Positions 15,568-23,418 of a stretch of DNA of 64,000 nt are shown here, piece after piece. The stretch comes from Streptomyces sp. 6-11-2 (lineage in GTDB: Bacteria > Actinomycetota > Actinomycetes > Streptomycetales > Streptomycetaceae). The notes beneath the pieces were generated by a model. That model did no database searches and had not been told where the DNA came from. It was given only the letters and a program-made list of their open reading frames with translations. The translations under genes were made by a program, and so were the position numbers. The first letter of the stretch is position 1, and the number at the start of each line of letters is the position of its first letter. The stretch covers positions 2,356,001 to 2,420,000 of the forward strand of contig NZ_BJOR01000001.1 in assembly GCF_006540305.1 (NCBI RefSeq), in the 5' to 3' direction.

Positions 15568-18069
15568 TCAGTTGCTGTTCGAGGACCCGAGTACCAGGGA
15601 AACCTTGCGTGCCTTTCCGTCGCGTTCGACGGTCAGCTCCAGACGGTCGCCGGGGCGGTGGGCACGTGTCTTGACGATCAGCTCCTCACCCGAGTGGACG
15701 CGCTGGCCGTCCACGGCGGTGATGACGTCTCCGCCCCTGATGCCCGCCCTGGCACCGGGACCGCCGGGGGTGACCGGCGGTCCGCCGTCCCGGCCCTTGA
15801 CGCCGACCCTGGCTCCGTCGCCGGGGTAGTTCATGTCCAGGGTCACCCCGATCACCGGGTGGCTGGCCTTGCCGTGGTTGATCAGCTCCTCGGCGACGCG
15901 CCTTGCCTGGTTGACGGGGATGGCGAAGCCCAGGCCGATGGAGCCGGCCTGACCGGTCTGGAGGTCGGAGCCGGTGTCCGCGGAGCGGATGGCGGAGTTG
16001 ATGCCGACGACCCGGCCCCGGGCGTCGAGGAGGGGGCCACCGGAGTTGCCCGGGTTGATCGGGGCGTCGGTCTGAAGGGCGTCGACATAGGACACGTCGC
16101 TGCCGTCGCCCTTCTCGCCGCCCGCCGTGATGGGGCGCTCCTTGGCGCTGATGATGCCGGAGGTGACGGTGTTGGCCAGGTCGAAGGGCGCGCCGATGGC
16201 GATGACGGGGTCGCCCACCTGCACGTTGTCGGAGTTGCCGAGCGGGATGGGGGTCAGGCCGCGCACACCGCGGACCTGGACGACCGCGAGGTCGTATCCG
16301 GCGTCCCGGCCGATGATCCTGGCCTTGGCGGTCTGCCCGCCGCTGAAGGTCACCGATATGTCGCCGCCGGAGGCCGCGTTCTCCACGACGTGGTTGTTGG
16401 TGAGGACGTGGCCGAGGCCGTCGAGCACGAACCCGGTGCCGGTGCCCTGCTCCCCGGAGCCGCTGACGTGCAGCGTCACCACGCCGGGCAGGGCCCGCGC
16501 GGCGATCCCGGCGACGCTGTCCGGGGCACGCCCGGCGGGCTCCTTCCCGGCCTGCGGCAACTCCACGGTGCCCACGCCGCCGTTGCGCTCGATGTACGCC
16601 CCGGCCAGCCCGCCGAGCGCTCCGGACACGAGCGCGAGCACCACGGCCCCGCCCACCAGCGCCCGTGTGACCCGCCGGTGCCGCTGCTCGACGCTGAGCA
16701 CGCCGGCTCCGGTCTGCTGCAACGGTCCGGCGACCCGGCCACCGGCCCAGGGGTCGTAACGCCCCCAGGGGTCGGCTGGGGCGGCACCGTGGTGGGGCTC
16801 GGCGGCGCCGGGGGCGGGCATGCCGTACCCGTCACCCACAGCCTGGGCGGGCACGCCGTGCGACGGGCCGCCCCCGAGCGGGGTTCCTTGCGGCACGCCC
16901 GCCGGCATGGCGTCCGCGGGTGGCGCCTCCTGCGGTACGGCGGCCGGGGCCTGCGGCTGCGAGGGGAGGCCGGAGGGCGCGGGGTGGGTGGGAGCCGGGG
17001 GCACCGAACCGTACGGCTGGGTGTCCGCGGCGGGCGGGCCCTGGGGGGCGGGTGCAGGGGTGCCGGAGGAGAGGGCGGGTGTGCCCTGGGCGGGCGTCAC
17101 CGCCGGGTGCTGCACCGGCGGGGCGGGCGCCCAGGGACCGGGCTCACCGTACGGAGGGGTGCTGTAGGGATCGGGATCGTGCAGCGGCCTGGGCCGCTCG
17201 CCGGAGACGACGGAGGTGTCAACGGCCCCGGAGGGCCCCTCCACGGGCCCGTTGGCGACCGTCTCGGCGGAAGCCCCGGGGACACCGGGAACGGCCTCAG
17301 TCAACGGCATGGCGGGCCCAGCGGGCACGACGGGCGCAGCGGGTGCCGCAGGTGCAGCAGGTGCAGCAGGATCGCCGGGCACCGCACGCATGCCAGGTGC
17401 GGTGGATACGGCAGGCGCGCCGGGCACGGCAGGCTCACCAGGTGCGGTGGATACGGCAGGCTCGACGGGCGCCGCAGGCTCACCAGGTGCGGTGGATACG
17501 GCGGGCTCGACGGGCGCCGCAGGCACGCCAGGTGCGGTGGGTACGGCAGGCGCGCCGGGCACGGCAGGCTCGCCAGGTGCGGCAAGCGCGCCTGGCACCC
17601 CAGGCTCGGTACGTACGCCAGCCTCGACAGGCATCGCAGGCTCGGTACGTACGCCAGCCTCGACAGGCATCGCAGGCTCGGCATTCGTGCCAAGCGTGGC
17701 GGGCGTGGTCGACGCGGCCGGTGCCGCCGGTGTGTGGTCCGTTCCGGCGGCAAGGGTGGACGGAGTGCCCTCCGCCTTGGTGGACGCCGGGCGGGGCCGA
17801 GCGAGTTCGAAGTCGCCCGTGTCGGGGGCGGCGCCGGAGGTCTGGAGCGGGCGGTCCAGTTCGTAGTCACCGTCTGCGTCGGCGCGTGCGGGGGGCGCGG
17901 CCTGCGCCTGCTCGGCCACGGGCCCGCCGGCTGCCGCACCCTGGGCCGGCGTCCCGGCTGTGTCGGCGGCCGGGGCGGGACCGGACGTGCCCTCCGGCCG
18001 GTCATCCGGAGGGACTGAGCGGCTCCACCACTTCGGGCGGGCGGACTTCGTGGGCTTGCCCTCGTTCAT
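15568..18069 (-). CDS. HtrA/DegP-like membrane serine protease with PDZ domain
   Basis: An 833-residue trypsin-fold protease. Residues 1-460 are a Pro/Ala/Gly-rich, low-complexity cytoplasmic tail with degenerate AVSTAPGEPA-like repeats. A membrane helix at about 465-490 (ALVGGAVVLALVSGALGG) places the protease outside. The triad is intact: His560 in TNNHVVEN, Asp593 in GYDLAVVQ, Ser675 in NPGNSGGP. A PDZ domain fills about 740-825 (ARAGIRGGDVITAVDG). HtrA proteins degrade misfolded envelope proteins. It sits between the anti-sigma gene and tatB, matching mycobacterial HtrA (Rv1223), so regulation by the neighbouring sigma factor and cleavage of the anti-sigma are plausible. GGGGAG precedes the ATG. 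The tail is far longer than in the mycobacterial protein, by memory. Confidence 0.9.
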   Translation of the reverse strand: MNEGKPTKSARPKWWSRSVPPDDRPEGTSGPAPAADTAGTPAQGAAAGGPVAEQAQAAPPARADADGDYELDRPLQTSGAAPDTGDFELARPRPASTKAEGTPSTLAAGTDHTPAAPAASTTPATLGTNAEPAMPVEAGVRTEPAMPVEAGVRTEPGVPGALAAPGEPAVPGAPAVPTAPGVPAAPVEPAVSTAPGEPAAPVEPAVSTAPGEPAVPGAPAVSTAPGMRAVPGDPAAPAAPAAPAAPVVPAGPAMPLTEAVPGVPGASAETVANGPVEGPSGAVDTSVVSGERPRPLHDPDPYSTPPYGEPGPWAPAPPVQHPAVTPAQGTPALSSGTPAPAPQGPPAADTQPYGSVPPAPTHPAPSGLPSQPQAPAAVPQEAPPADAMPAGVPQGTPLGGGPSHGVPAQAVGDGYGMPAPGAAEPHHGAAPADPWGRYDPWAGGRVAGPLQQTGAGVLSVEQRHRRVTRALVGGAVVLALVSGALGGLAGAYIERNGGVGTVELPQAGKEPAGRAPDSVAGIAARALPGVVTLHVSGSGEQGTGTGFVLDGLGHVLTNNHVVENAASGGDISVTFSGGQTAKARIIGRDAGYDLAVVQVRGVRGLTPIPLGNSDNVQVGDPVIAIGAPFDLANTVTSGIISAKERPITAGGEKGDGSDVSYVDALQTDAPINPGNSGGPLLDARGRVVGINSAIRSADTGSDLQTGQAGSIGLGFAIPVNQARRVAEELINHGKASHPVIGVTLDMNYPGDGARVGVKGRDGGPPVTPGGPGARAGIRGGDVITAVDGQRVHSGEELIVKTRAHRPGDRLELTVERDGKARKVSLVLGSSNSN
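17601..17672. repeat. 36-bp perfect tandem duplication in protease tail
   Basis: The unit beginning CAGGCTCGGTACGTACGCCA occurs twice without a mismatch (17601-17636 and 17637-17672); a third copy begins and then diverges. It encodes 12 residues (VRTEPAMPVEAG in part). Related, more diverged 45-bp units lie at about 17435-17525. Confidence 0.85.
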
Positions 18070-18203
18070 GTTCTCCCCACAGCGGGTCGCGGCACGGCTC
18101 GTCGTTCGGTGGCCGTACGGCGTCGACTCCGCGCCCCGACCGGTGTCATGGGCGCGACCACTGTGGATTCAACCAGGTTCCCGCGCCGGGGCGCAGGGAC
18201 CGG

Positions 18204-19166
18204 TCAGCGCGCGGTGCGGGAGGAGGCGGTGGGAGAGGGCGCGGCGAGCAGACCCGGGGCGGTGAGCCCCGGGTCTGCGGACCACGAGGTCAGGGAGATC
18301 GGCGGGGTCGCGGTGAGCGGACGTATCAACGGCGACATGACGGCCGCGCCGGCGACCACCGGGGTGGTCAGCGGATGCATCACGTTCTGCGTCTGCCCGC
18401 CGGGAGGCACGGCCCCCGGCAGCAGCGGTGCGGCCGGCGGCGTCGAGACCGCCTGCACCGAGCCCGACGACCGCTGTCCCCGGCCCGACTGCGGCGCGGC
18501 CGACTGGCGGCGCCGCGCGGTGTCGGAGGCCGACGCCGCGCCCGCGCCCGCACCCGCGGTGCGCGCCGGAGTCACGTTGCTGCCGGCCCCGGAGCCACCG
18601 CGCGCTTCCGCGGCGGTGTCACCCGCCGAGCCGCCGGTGGTCACCCCGCCCAGGGCGAGGGCGGCCAGCGACACCGCCCCGGCGGCGACGAACGCGAACC
18701 GCAGCCCGCGCGAGGCGGACCGCTCGCTGTCGGGACGGCCGACGGGGTGGACCCGGAAGCCCCGGTCCTCGGCGGGGACGGCGGGGTGCGGCCGGGCCGG
18801 CACATACCCGAACTCGAACTGCTCGCCGCGTTCCACCCCGAACACCCCGGAGCCCGAGGACAGCCCCCCGGGCAACCCTCCGCCGCCCAGCGGCGAACCA
18901 CCGCCGCCACCGGTACCACCCCCCGGGAGGCCCTGCAGGCGGGCCAGGAAGCTCTCGGAGGGAGGCGGTGGGGCCGCCTGGGCGAAGACGTTCTTCAGAC
19001 GGCGCTGTGCGTCGACCTCCGCCTTGCACTTCGGGCAGGTGGCCACATGCGCCAGGACACGCTCGCGCGTGTCGTGACCGAGCTCGCCGTCCACGAGGGC
19101 GGCGAGCCGGTCTCCCAGATGCTGTTCCGCGAGGCGCCCCGCGGGGTCCGGCCGTGATCCACTCAC
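18204..19166 (-). CDS. ZAS-type anti-sigma factor
   Basis: A 320-residue membrane anti-sigma factor. The N-terminal zinc motif His40-x3-Cys44-x2-Cys47 ([10 protein letters not shown]) is the ZAS signature, including its HxxxCxxC spacing, which can make redox-sensitive or Zn-binding anti-sigma factors. A Gly/Pro-rich linker (about 65-150) leads to one membrane helix (about 156-175), and a long Ala/Ser/Thr/Pro-rich tail lies outside. GTG 19166 overlaps the sigma stop in a GTGA, so the two are made in a coupled way. The place between sigma and HtrA matches mycobacterial RseA. The extracytoplasmic tail (about 145 residues) is much longer than in RseA by memory. The upstream ORF extension is a shadow of sigma. 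Confidence 0.9.
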   Translation of the reverse strand: MSGSRPDPAGRLAEQHLGDRLAALVDGELGHDTRERVLAHVATCPKCKAEVDAQRRLKNVFAQAAPPPPSESFLARLQGLPGGGTGGGGGSPLGGGGLPGGLSSGSGVFGVERGEQFEFGYVPARPHPAVPAEDRGFRVHPVGRPDSERSASRGLRFAFVAAGAVSLAALALGGVTTGGSAGDTAAEARGGSGAGSNVTPARTAGAGAGAASASDTARRRQSAAPQSGRGQRSSGSVQAVSTPPAAPLLPGAVPPGGQTQNVMHPLTTPVVAGAAVMSPLIRPLTATPPISLTSWSADPGLTAPGLLAAPSPTASSRTAR

Positions 19167-19936
19167 GCGGTCGCGCCCCCTCCCCCCAGCGCGGGGACCG
19201 TGGCCACGAAGCCGCGGCGCTCGGCCCGGGCCTGCGGCGAACGGTGCGCGAGGGCCTTGCGCAGCTGCGAACGGCCGCGGTGGATGCGGGAGCGCACCGT
19301 GCCCAGCTTGACGCCCAGGGTCGCGGCGATCTCCTCGTACGACAGTCCTTCGATGTCGCACAGGACGACCGCGGCGCGGAACTCGGGCGCGAGGGTGTCC
19401 AGGGCCTGCTGCACGTCCGCGTCGAAGTGCGCGTCGTTGAACAGCTGCTGCGGAGTGGGCTCCTTGCTGGGCAGTCGCTCGGCCGCGTCGTCGCCGAGCG
19501 CGTCGAAGCGGATGCGCTGCTTGCGGCGGACCATGTCCAGGAAGAGGTTCGTGGTGATGCGGTGCAGCCAGCCCTCGAACGTGCCCGGCGTGTAGGTCGA
19601 CAGGGAGCGGAAGACGCGGACGAAGACCTCCTGGGTGAGATCCTCGGCGTCGTGCTGGTTGCCGGTGAGGCGGTAGGCCAGGCGGTAGACACGGCCGCTG
19701 TGCGTGCTGACGATCTCCTCCCAGGTGGGCGGAGTCCACGCCTGCCCGTCCGCGTCGGTCGAGAAGGTCGCGGTCTGGGTGGATTCGGCGGCGTGGCTCA
19801 CGTCAGCAGCGGTGTTGGTCACGGATTTCGGCCTGCCCGCCGATCCGAGAAAGCGCCGTAGCACTCCTCCCCGATCTCCAGGCGCGGCCGCACCTCCCCT
19901 GTCAGCTCTGGTGGTGTCCAGTGGAGCCCCTACCAT
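19163..19936 (-). CDS. ECF RNA polymerase sigma factor (SigE-like)
   Basis: A 257-residue ECF sigma factor. A 70-residue N-terminal extension precedes sigma region 2 ([28 protein letters not shown], about 86-115; core-binding and -10 contacts), and region 4 has its helix-turn-helix at about 205-235 ([24 protein letters not shown]). The N-terminal extension resembles that of M. tuberculosis SigE, and the anti-sigma, HtrA and tatB genes follow. Naming caution: the gene called sigE in S. coelicolor is another, unrelated-locus ECF factor, so no symbol is given. ATG 19936 has GAGGTGG upstream; an ORF to 20059 exists but lacks a ribosome site. Possible -35/-10 are GTGTCA and TTATCC with a 17-base spacer. 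Confidence 0.92.
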   Translation of the reverse strand: MVGAPLDTTRADRGGAAAPGDRGGVLRRFLGSAGRPKSVTNTAADVSHAAESTQTATFSTDADGQAWTPPTWEEIVSTHSGRVYRLAYRLTGNQHDAEDLTQEVFVRVFRSLSTYTPGTFEGWLHRITTNLFLDMVRRKQRIRFDALGDDAAERLPSKEPTPQQLFNDAHFDADVQQALDTLAPEFRAAVVLCDIEGLSYEEIAATLGVKLGTVRSRIHRGRSQLRKALAHRSPQARAERRGFVATVPALGGGGATA

Positions 19937-20176
19937 AGCCACCTCGCCCGTTAGCTCCGGATAAGCAGTTTTACGAGAATTTGACACGTGCTGGCACGGC
20001 TGGTGCGTCTGCGTCAGCACTTGCTCGGTGTCCCGATCCATCCCATACCCCCCGTCCACACCGTCGTCGCACCCCGTGTCGTTTCCTCACCCCATCAAAC
20101 GACCGGTCCCATCTGCGGGTTCCCGGCCCCAACGGATACAGTCACGCCCAGGCATCGACGGGGACAGGAGAGGGTC

Positions 20177-20809
20177 ATTACCGGCAACCGGCAGACGAGC
20201 TGGGCGTTCGCCGACGCCTATGTCGCCGAGGACGACGCGCTGCGCTGGGCCCGTGAGCGGGCTCGTGACGCAGGGCTGCGCTCGGTGTCGCCCGGCGCGG
20301 GCGCCGCGCTGCGGTTGCTGGCCGCCACCGTGGACGCGAAGGCGGTCGCGGAGATCGGCACCGGCACCGGGGTCTCCGGGATCCACCTGCTGCACGGCAT
20401 GCGGCCGGACGGGGTGCTGACCACCGTCGATCCCGAGCCGGAGCACCAGCAGTTCGCCCGCCAGGCGTTCCGCGCCGCGGGCTTCGCCGGCAACCGTGCC
20501 CGCTTCATCCCCGGCCGCGCCCTGGACGTGCTGCCCCGGCTCGCGGACGCGGGCTACGACCTCGTGTTCTGCGACGGCGACCGGCTGGAGTTCCCCGAGT
20601 ACCTCGCTGAATCGTTGCGCCTGCTGCGACCGGGAGGCCTCGTCGCCTTCGAGGGCGTCTTCGCGCACGGGCGGACGGTGGACTCCGGACCGCAGCCGAC
20701 GGAGGTCGTGCGGCTGCGGGAGTTGCTGCGCACGGTGCGCGAGAGCCCCGACCTGACGCCGTCCCTGCTGCCGGTGGGCGACGGGCTGCTGTGCGCCGTC
20801 AAGCGCTGA
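20177..20809 (+). CDS. O-methyltransferase (class I SAM), probable ATT start
   Basis: A 210-residue SAM-dependent methyltransferase of the O-MT family 3 (CCoAMT-like). Motif I VAEIGTGTGVSG is near 57-68, motif with acidic residue TVDPE near 83-87, and DLVFCDGDR near 128-136. The protein should begin ITGNRQTSWAFADAYV. Between codons at about 20026 and this point there is no in-frame ATG, GTG, TTG or CTG. An excellent AGGAG (20166-20170) lies six bases before ATT 20177, so ATT seems to be the start. The alternative is a far-upstream GTG at 19988 without a ribosome site. It diverges from the sigma gene, as does its mycobacterial counterpart Rv1220c from memory. Confidence 0.85.
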   Translation: MTGNRQTSWAFADAYVAEDDALRWARERARDAGLRSVSPGAGAALRLLAATVDAKAVAEIGTGTGVSGIHLLHGMRPDGVLTTVDPEPEHQQFARQAFRAAGFAGNRARFIPGRALDVLPRLADAGYDLVFCDGDRLEFPEYLAESLRLLRPGGLVAFEGVFAHGRTVDSGPQPTEVVRLRELLRTVRESPDLTPSLLPVGDGLLCAVKR

Positions 20810-20908
20810 GCGCTCCCGTCACCCATGCGCCGCGCGCCCCCGCACAAACAGCGACCCCGACACCGCGTACGATGCCGGGGCTACTGAAAGGGTATGGTCG
20901 CTTCCGCG

Positions 20909-21076
20909 TCAGCCGACGACCTTCTTGAGGGCGTCGCCGAGCGCGTCGGCCTCGTCAGGGGTCAACTCGACGACGAGCCGACCGCCGCCTTCGAGCGGAA
21001 CGCGCATGACGATGCCCCGCCCCTCCTTGGTCACCTCGAGCGGGCCATCACCCGTCCGCGGCTTCATGGCCGCCAT
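20909..21076 (-). CDS. DUF3117 small protein, 55 aa
   Basis: A 55-residue protein of the actinobacterial DUF3117 family: MAAMKPRTGDGPLEVTKEGRG at the start and VELTPDEADALGDALKKVV at the end. It is highly conserved across actinobacteria, as I recall, but its function is unknown. GGAAGGGG lies about eight bases before ATG 21076. In mycobacteria it also lies near tag and folP2, agreeing with the conserved gene order here. Confidence 0.9.
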   Translation of the reverse strand: MAAMKPRTGDGPLEVTKEGRGIVMRVPLEGGGRLVVELTPDEADALGDALKKVVG

Positions 21077-21427
21077 GCTCGTTCCCCTTCCTGAAACCCA
21101 GCTCATCGTCAAAGCCGACGGCCCACCGACAGGGCACGCGCGCGATCCCTGCCCAGAACGGCACAGGACACGCGACACCGGCATCGAACACATTGCTTCC
21201 AAGCCATTATCCCGCATCCCAGGACCCGATGACCAACATCAGTTGGCATCGCTTGGGCAACGCGCGCGAGCAAAACCACTCAATTCGGCGATGTGGCTGC
21301 GATACTTCGCGCCCACGCCTTCGTGTGCCCGCCGCGGACGCGCCGGAATTCTTTGACGCAGGTCACATGCCGGGTCCGCGCCCCGGCCGGTGATCTCCGT
21401 CATGCTGTCCTCGGACCAGGACCGACC

Positions 21428-21451
21428 ATGACGTACCGAGCGGTACGTCAT
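21428..21451. promoter_or_regulatory. Perfect 24-bp palindromic operator
   Basis: ATGACGTACCG-AG-CGGTACGTCAT has perfect 11-bp arms and ends 26 bases before the enoyl-CoA hydratase start. The ACCGnnCGGT centre is typical of TetR-family operators. No TetR gene is adjacent, so the regulator would act in trans. The remaining 350 bases of this gene-free stretch (21077-21427) hold nothing else I can name. Confidence 0.75.
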
Positions 21452-21477
21452 CGAGGCGACACCGGAGGGGATGTCCC

Positions 21478-22281
21478 ATGGCCGACACCGTGCTCTACGA
21501 GGTGAGCGACGGGCTCGCGACGATCACGCTGAACCGCCCCGAGGCGATGAACGCGCTGAACGTCGCCGCCAAGGTGGCCCTCCGGGACGCGGCCCGGGAG
21601 GCGGCGGACGACGACGCCGTGCGGGCGGTGCTGCTGACCGCCGCCGGGGACCGGGCGTTCTGCGTGGGCCAGGATCTCAAGGAGCACATCGGGCTGCTGG
21701 CCGCCGACCGGGAGTCCGGGTCGGGGCAGACCATGAGCACCGTGCGGGAGCACTACAACCCGATCGTGCGGGCGCTGGCGGGGGCGCGGAAGCCGGTGGT
21801 CGCCGCGGTGAACGGGGTCGCCGCCGGGGCGGGCTTCGGTTTCGCGCTCGCCGCCGACTACCGGATCGTGGCGGACACGGCGTCCTTCAACACCTCGTTC
21901 GTGGGGGTCGCGCTCACCGGGGACTCGGGGATCTCGTGGACCCTGCCCCGGGTGGTGGGGCCGGCCCGCGCCGCCGACCTGCTGCTCTTCCCGCGCCGCG
22001 TCACCGCCCAGGAGGCCCACGAACTGGGCATCGCCAACCGGGTCGTAGCCGCCGCCGAACTGCGGGCCGAGGCCGAGAGGACGGCGCGGGCGCTGGCCGA
22101 GGGGCCGACGGTGGCGTACGCGGCGCTGAAGGAGGCGGTGGCCTTCGGACTGACGCACTCCCTGGAGGAGACCCTCCAGAAGGAGGAGGAGCTCCAGACC
22201 CGGGCCGGGCAGTCCGAGGACCACGCGATCGCGGTCCAGGCGTTCGTCGACAAGGAGAAGCCGAAGTACCTGGGCCGCTGA
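21478..22281 (+). CDS. Enoyl-CoA hydratase/isomerase (PaaG-like)
   Basis: A 267-residue crotonase-fold protein. The oxyanion-hole segments are AFCVGQDLKEH (about 61-71) and NGVAAGAGFGFALAADYR (about 108-125). At the position of the first catalytic Glu of typical hydratases (in AGAGFG..) no acid is present, but Asp in VGVALTGDSGISW (about 140-153) fits PaaG-type isomerases (ring 1,2-epoxyphenylacetyl-CoA isomerase). So isomerase activity in aromatic degradation is more likely than hydration, but the rest of a paa cluster is not in the window. GGAGGGG lies seven bases before ATG. A palindromic operator sits right upstream. Confidence 0.85.
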   Translation: MADTVLYEVSDGLATITLNRPEAMNALNVAAKVALRDAAREAADDDAVRAVLLTAAGDRAFCVGQDLKEHIGLLAADRESGSGQTMSTVREHYNPIVRALAGARKPVVAAVNGVAAGAGFGFALAADYRIVADTASFNTSFVGVALTGDSGISWTLPRVVGPARAADLLLFPRRVTAQEAHELGIANRVVAAAELRAEAERTARALAEGPTVAYAALKEAVAFGLTHSLEETLQKEEELQTRAGQSEDHAIAVQAFVDKEKPKYLGR

Positions 22282-22318
22282 CCGCGGCGCAGGCGGGTGC
22301 CGCCCCTGACCGGCCGGG

Positions 22319-22918
22319 TCAGGGGCGGCGCGCCACGCAGTCCGCGAGGTGGTCGTCGACCAGGCCGCACGCCTGCATCAGGGCGTACGCCGTCGTCGGG
22401 CCGACGAAGCGCAGACCGCGCTTCTTCAGGGCCTTCGACAGGGCCGTCGACTCGGGGGTGACGGCCGGGACGTCGGACAGGGTCCTGGGTGCCGGGCGGA
22501 CGGCGGGGTCGGGGGCGTGGGACCAGATGAGGGCGTCCAGCTCGCCCGGGGACCAGTCGGCGATCACGCGCGCGTTGGCCAGCGTCGCGTCGATCTTGGC
22601 GCGGTTGCGGATGATGCCCGGGTCGGCGAGCAGCCGCTCGCGGTCGGCGTCGGTGAAGTCCGCCACCGCCGCGATCTTGAAGTCGGCGAAGGCGGAGCGG
22701 AAGCCGGCGCGGCGGCGCAGGATGGTGATCCAGGACAGGCCGGACTGGAAGGCCTCCAGGGCGAGCCGTTCGTAGAGCGCGTCGTCGCCGTGGACCGGGC
22801 GGCCCCACTCCTCGTCGTGGTAGGCCACGTACTCCGCCGTGGACAGGGCCCACGGGCAGCGCAGGGCGCCGTCCGGGCCGGCGATCGCGGCACCCGGCGT
22901 CAGGGTCTCGTCCGTCAC
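22319..22918 (-). CDS. tag: DNA-3-methyladenine glycosylase I (Tag)
   Basis: A 199-residue base-excision repair glycosylase. It matches E. coli Tag along its length: RCPWAL, YVAYHDEEWGRPV, FQSGLSWITILRRR, DPGIIRNRAKI, SKALKKRGLRFVGPTTAYALMQACGLVDDHLADC. Zinc ligands (Cys near the N-terminus, His and Cys near the C-terminus) are present. It removes 3-methyladenine from DNA. GTG 22918 overlaps the upstream DivIVA-domain gene stop in GTGA, so the two are coupled. The longer ORF to 23413 is a shadow. Confidence 0.93.
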   Translation of the reverse strand: MTDETLTPGAAIAGPDGALRCPWALSTAEYVAYHDEEWGRPVHGDDALYERLALEAFQSGLSWITILRRRAGFRSAFADFKIAAVADFTDADRERLLADPGIIRNRAKIDATLANARVIADWSPGELDALIWSHAPDPAVRPAPRTLSDVPAVTPESTALSKALKKRGLRFVGPTTAYALMQACGLVDDHLADCVARRP

Positions 22919-23271
22919 CGCTGGTCCTCCGGTTCGGGCTTGGTCAGGTGGACGTGGGGGGCCGCGGCCCGGGCACCGGCCAGCGCGGACTCCAGGTCGG
23001 CGATCCGCGCGTCGCGCTCGGCGAGTTCGGCGCCGAGACGGCCGAGGGCGTCGTCGACGTCCGCCATGCGGTAGCCCCGGACGGTCAGCGGGAAGCGGAG
23101 GCTCTCCACGTCCGCGCGGTCCACCGGGCGGTCCGGTGGCAGCGGGTCCACGAGCCGCTCGGGCGCCGCCTCGGGCAGCGGTCCGGTTCCCTCGCCGCCG
23201 CCCACCACCGCGAGGGTCACCGCGGCGACCACGACGGCGAGCGCGACGACCAGGAAGAAGAACATAACCAT
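22915..23271 (-). CDS. DivIVA-domain membrane protein
   Basis: A 118-residue protein with one N-terminal membrane helix (MVMFFFLVVALAVVVAAVTLAVV, residues 1-23) and a DivIVA-like domain (FPLTVRGYRMADVDDALGRLGAELAERDARI, about 60-90) that ends in a coiled coil. DivIVA-like proteins bind curved membrane or scaffold polar growth, but this short form's role is unknown. A weak GGGG run precedes the start; the second ATG at 23265 is an alternative. It is coupled to tag, as in mycobacteria (Rv1209-tagA). Confidence 0.8.
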   Translation of the reverse strand: MVMFFFLVVALAVVVAAVTLAVVGGGEGTGPLPEAAPERLVDPLPPDRPVDRADVESLRFPLTVRGYRMADVDDALGRLGAELAERDARIADLESALAGARAAAPHVHLTKPEPEDQR

Positions 23272-23418
23272 CGCTGGGGTCCCCACGGAGTCTGTCGTAA
23301 GTGTCAGGGTCCGATCGTGCCATGCGAGGCTGACAGTTAGGGTCGCCGGACGACCGAAGACCGGGAAAGGCCCGGGAAGACCGGGCAGGACCGGGAAAAA
23401 GAGGAGAGGCCACAGGGG

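Noticed and set aside
14686..18018. Long plus-strand open frame over tatB and the protease gene
   Set aside because: The minus-strand genes have catalytic motifs and ribosome sites; the plus frame is repetitive shadow sequence.
18204..19739. 511-codon frame that extends the anti-sigma factor into the sigma gene
   Set aside because: The part before GTG 19166 is antisense-frame-like sequence overlapping the sigma gene; GTGA coupling gives a better start.
19981..19986. TTGACA as a -35 for the O-methyltransferase gene
   Set aside because: No -10-like hexamer at 16-19 bases downstream; the sequence is inside the possible sigma promoter region instead.
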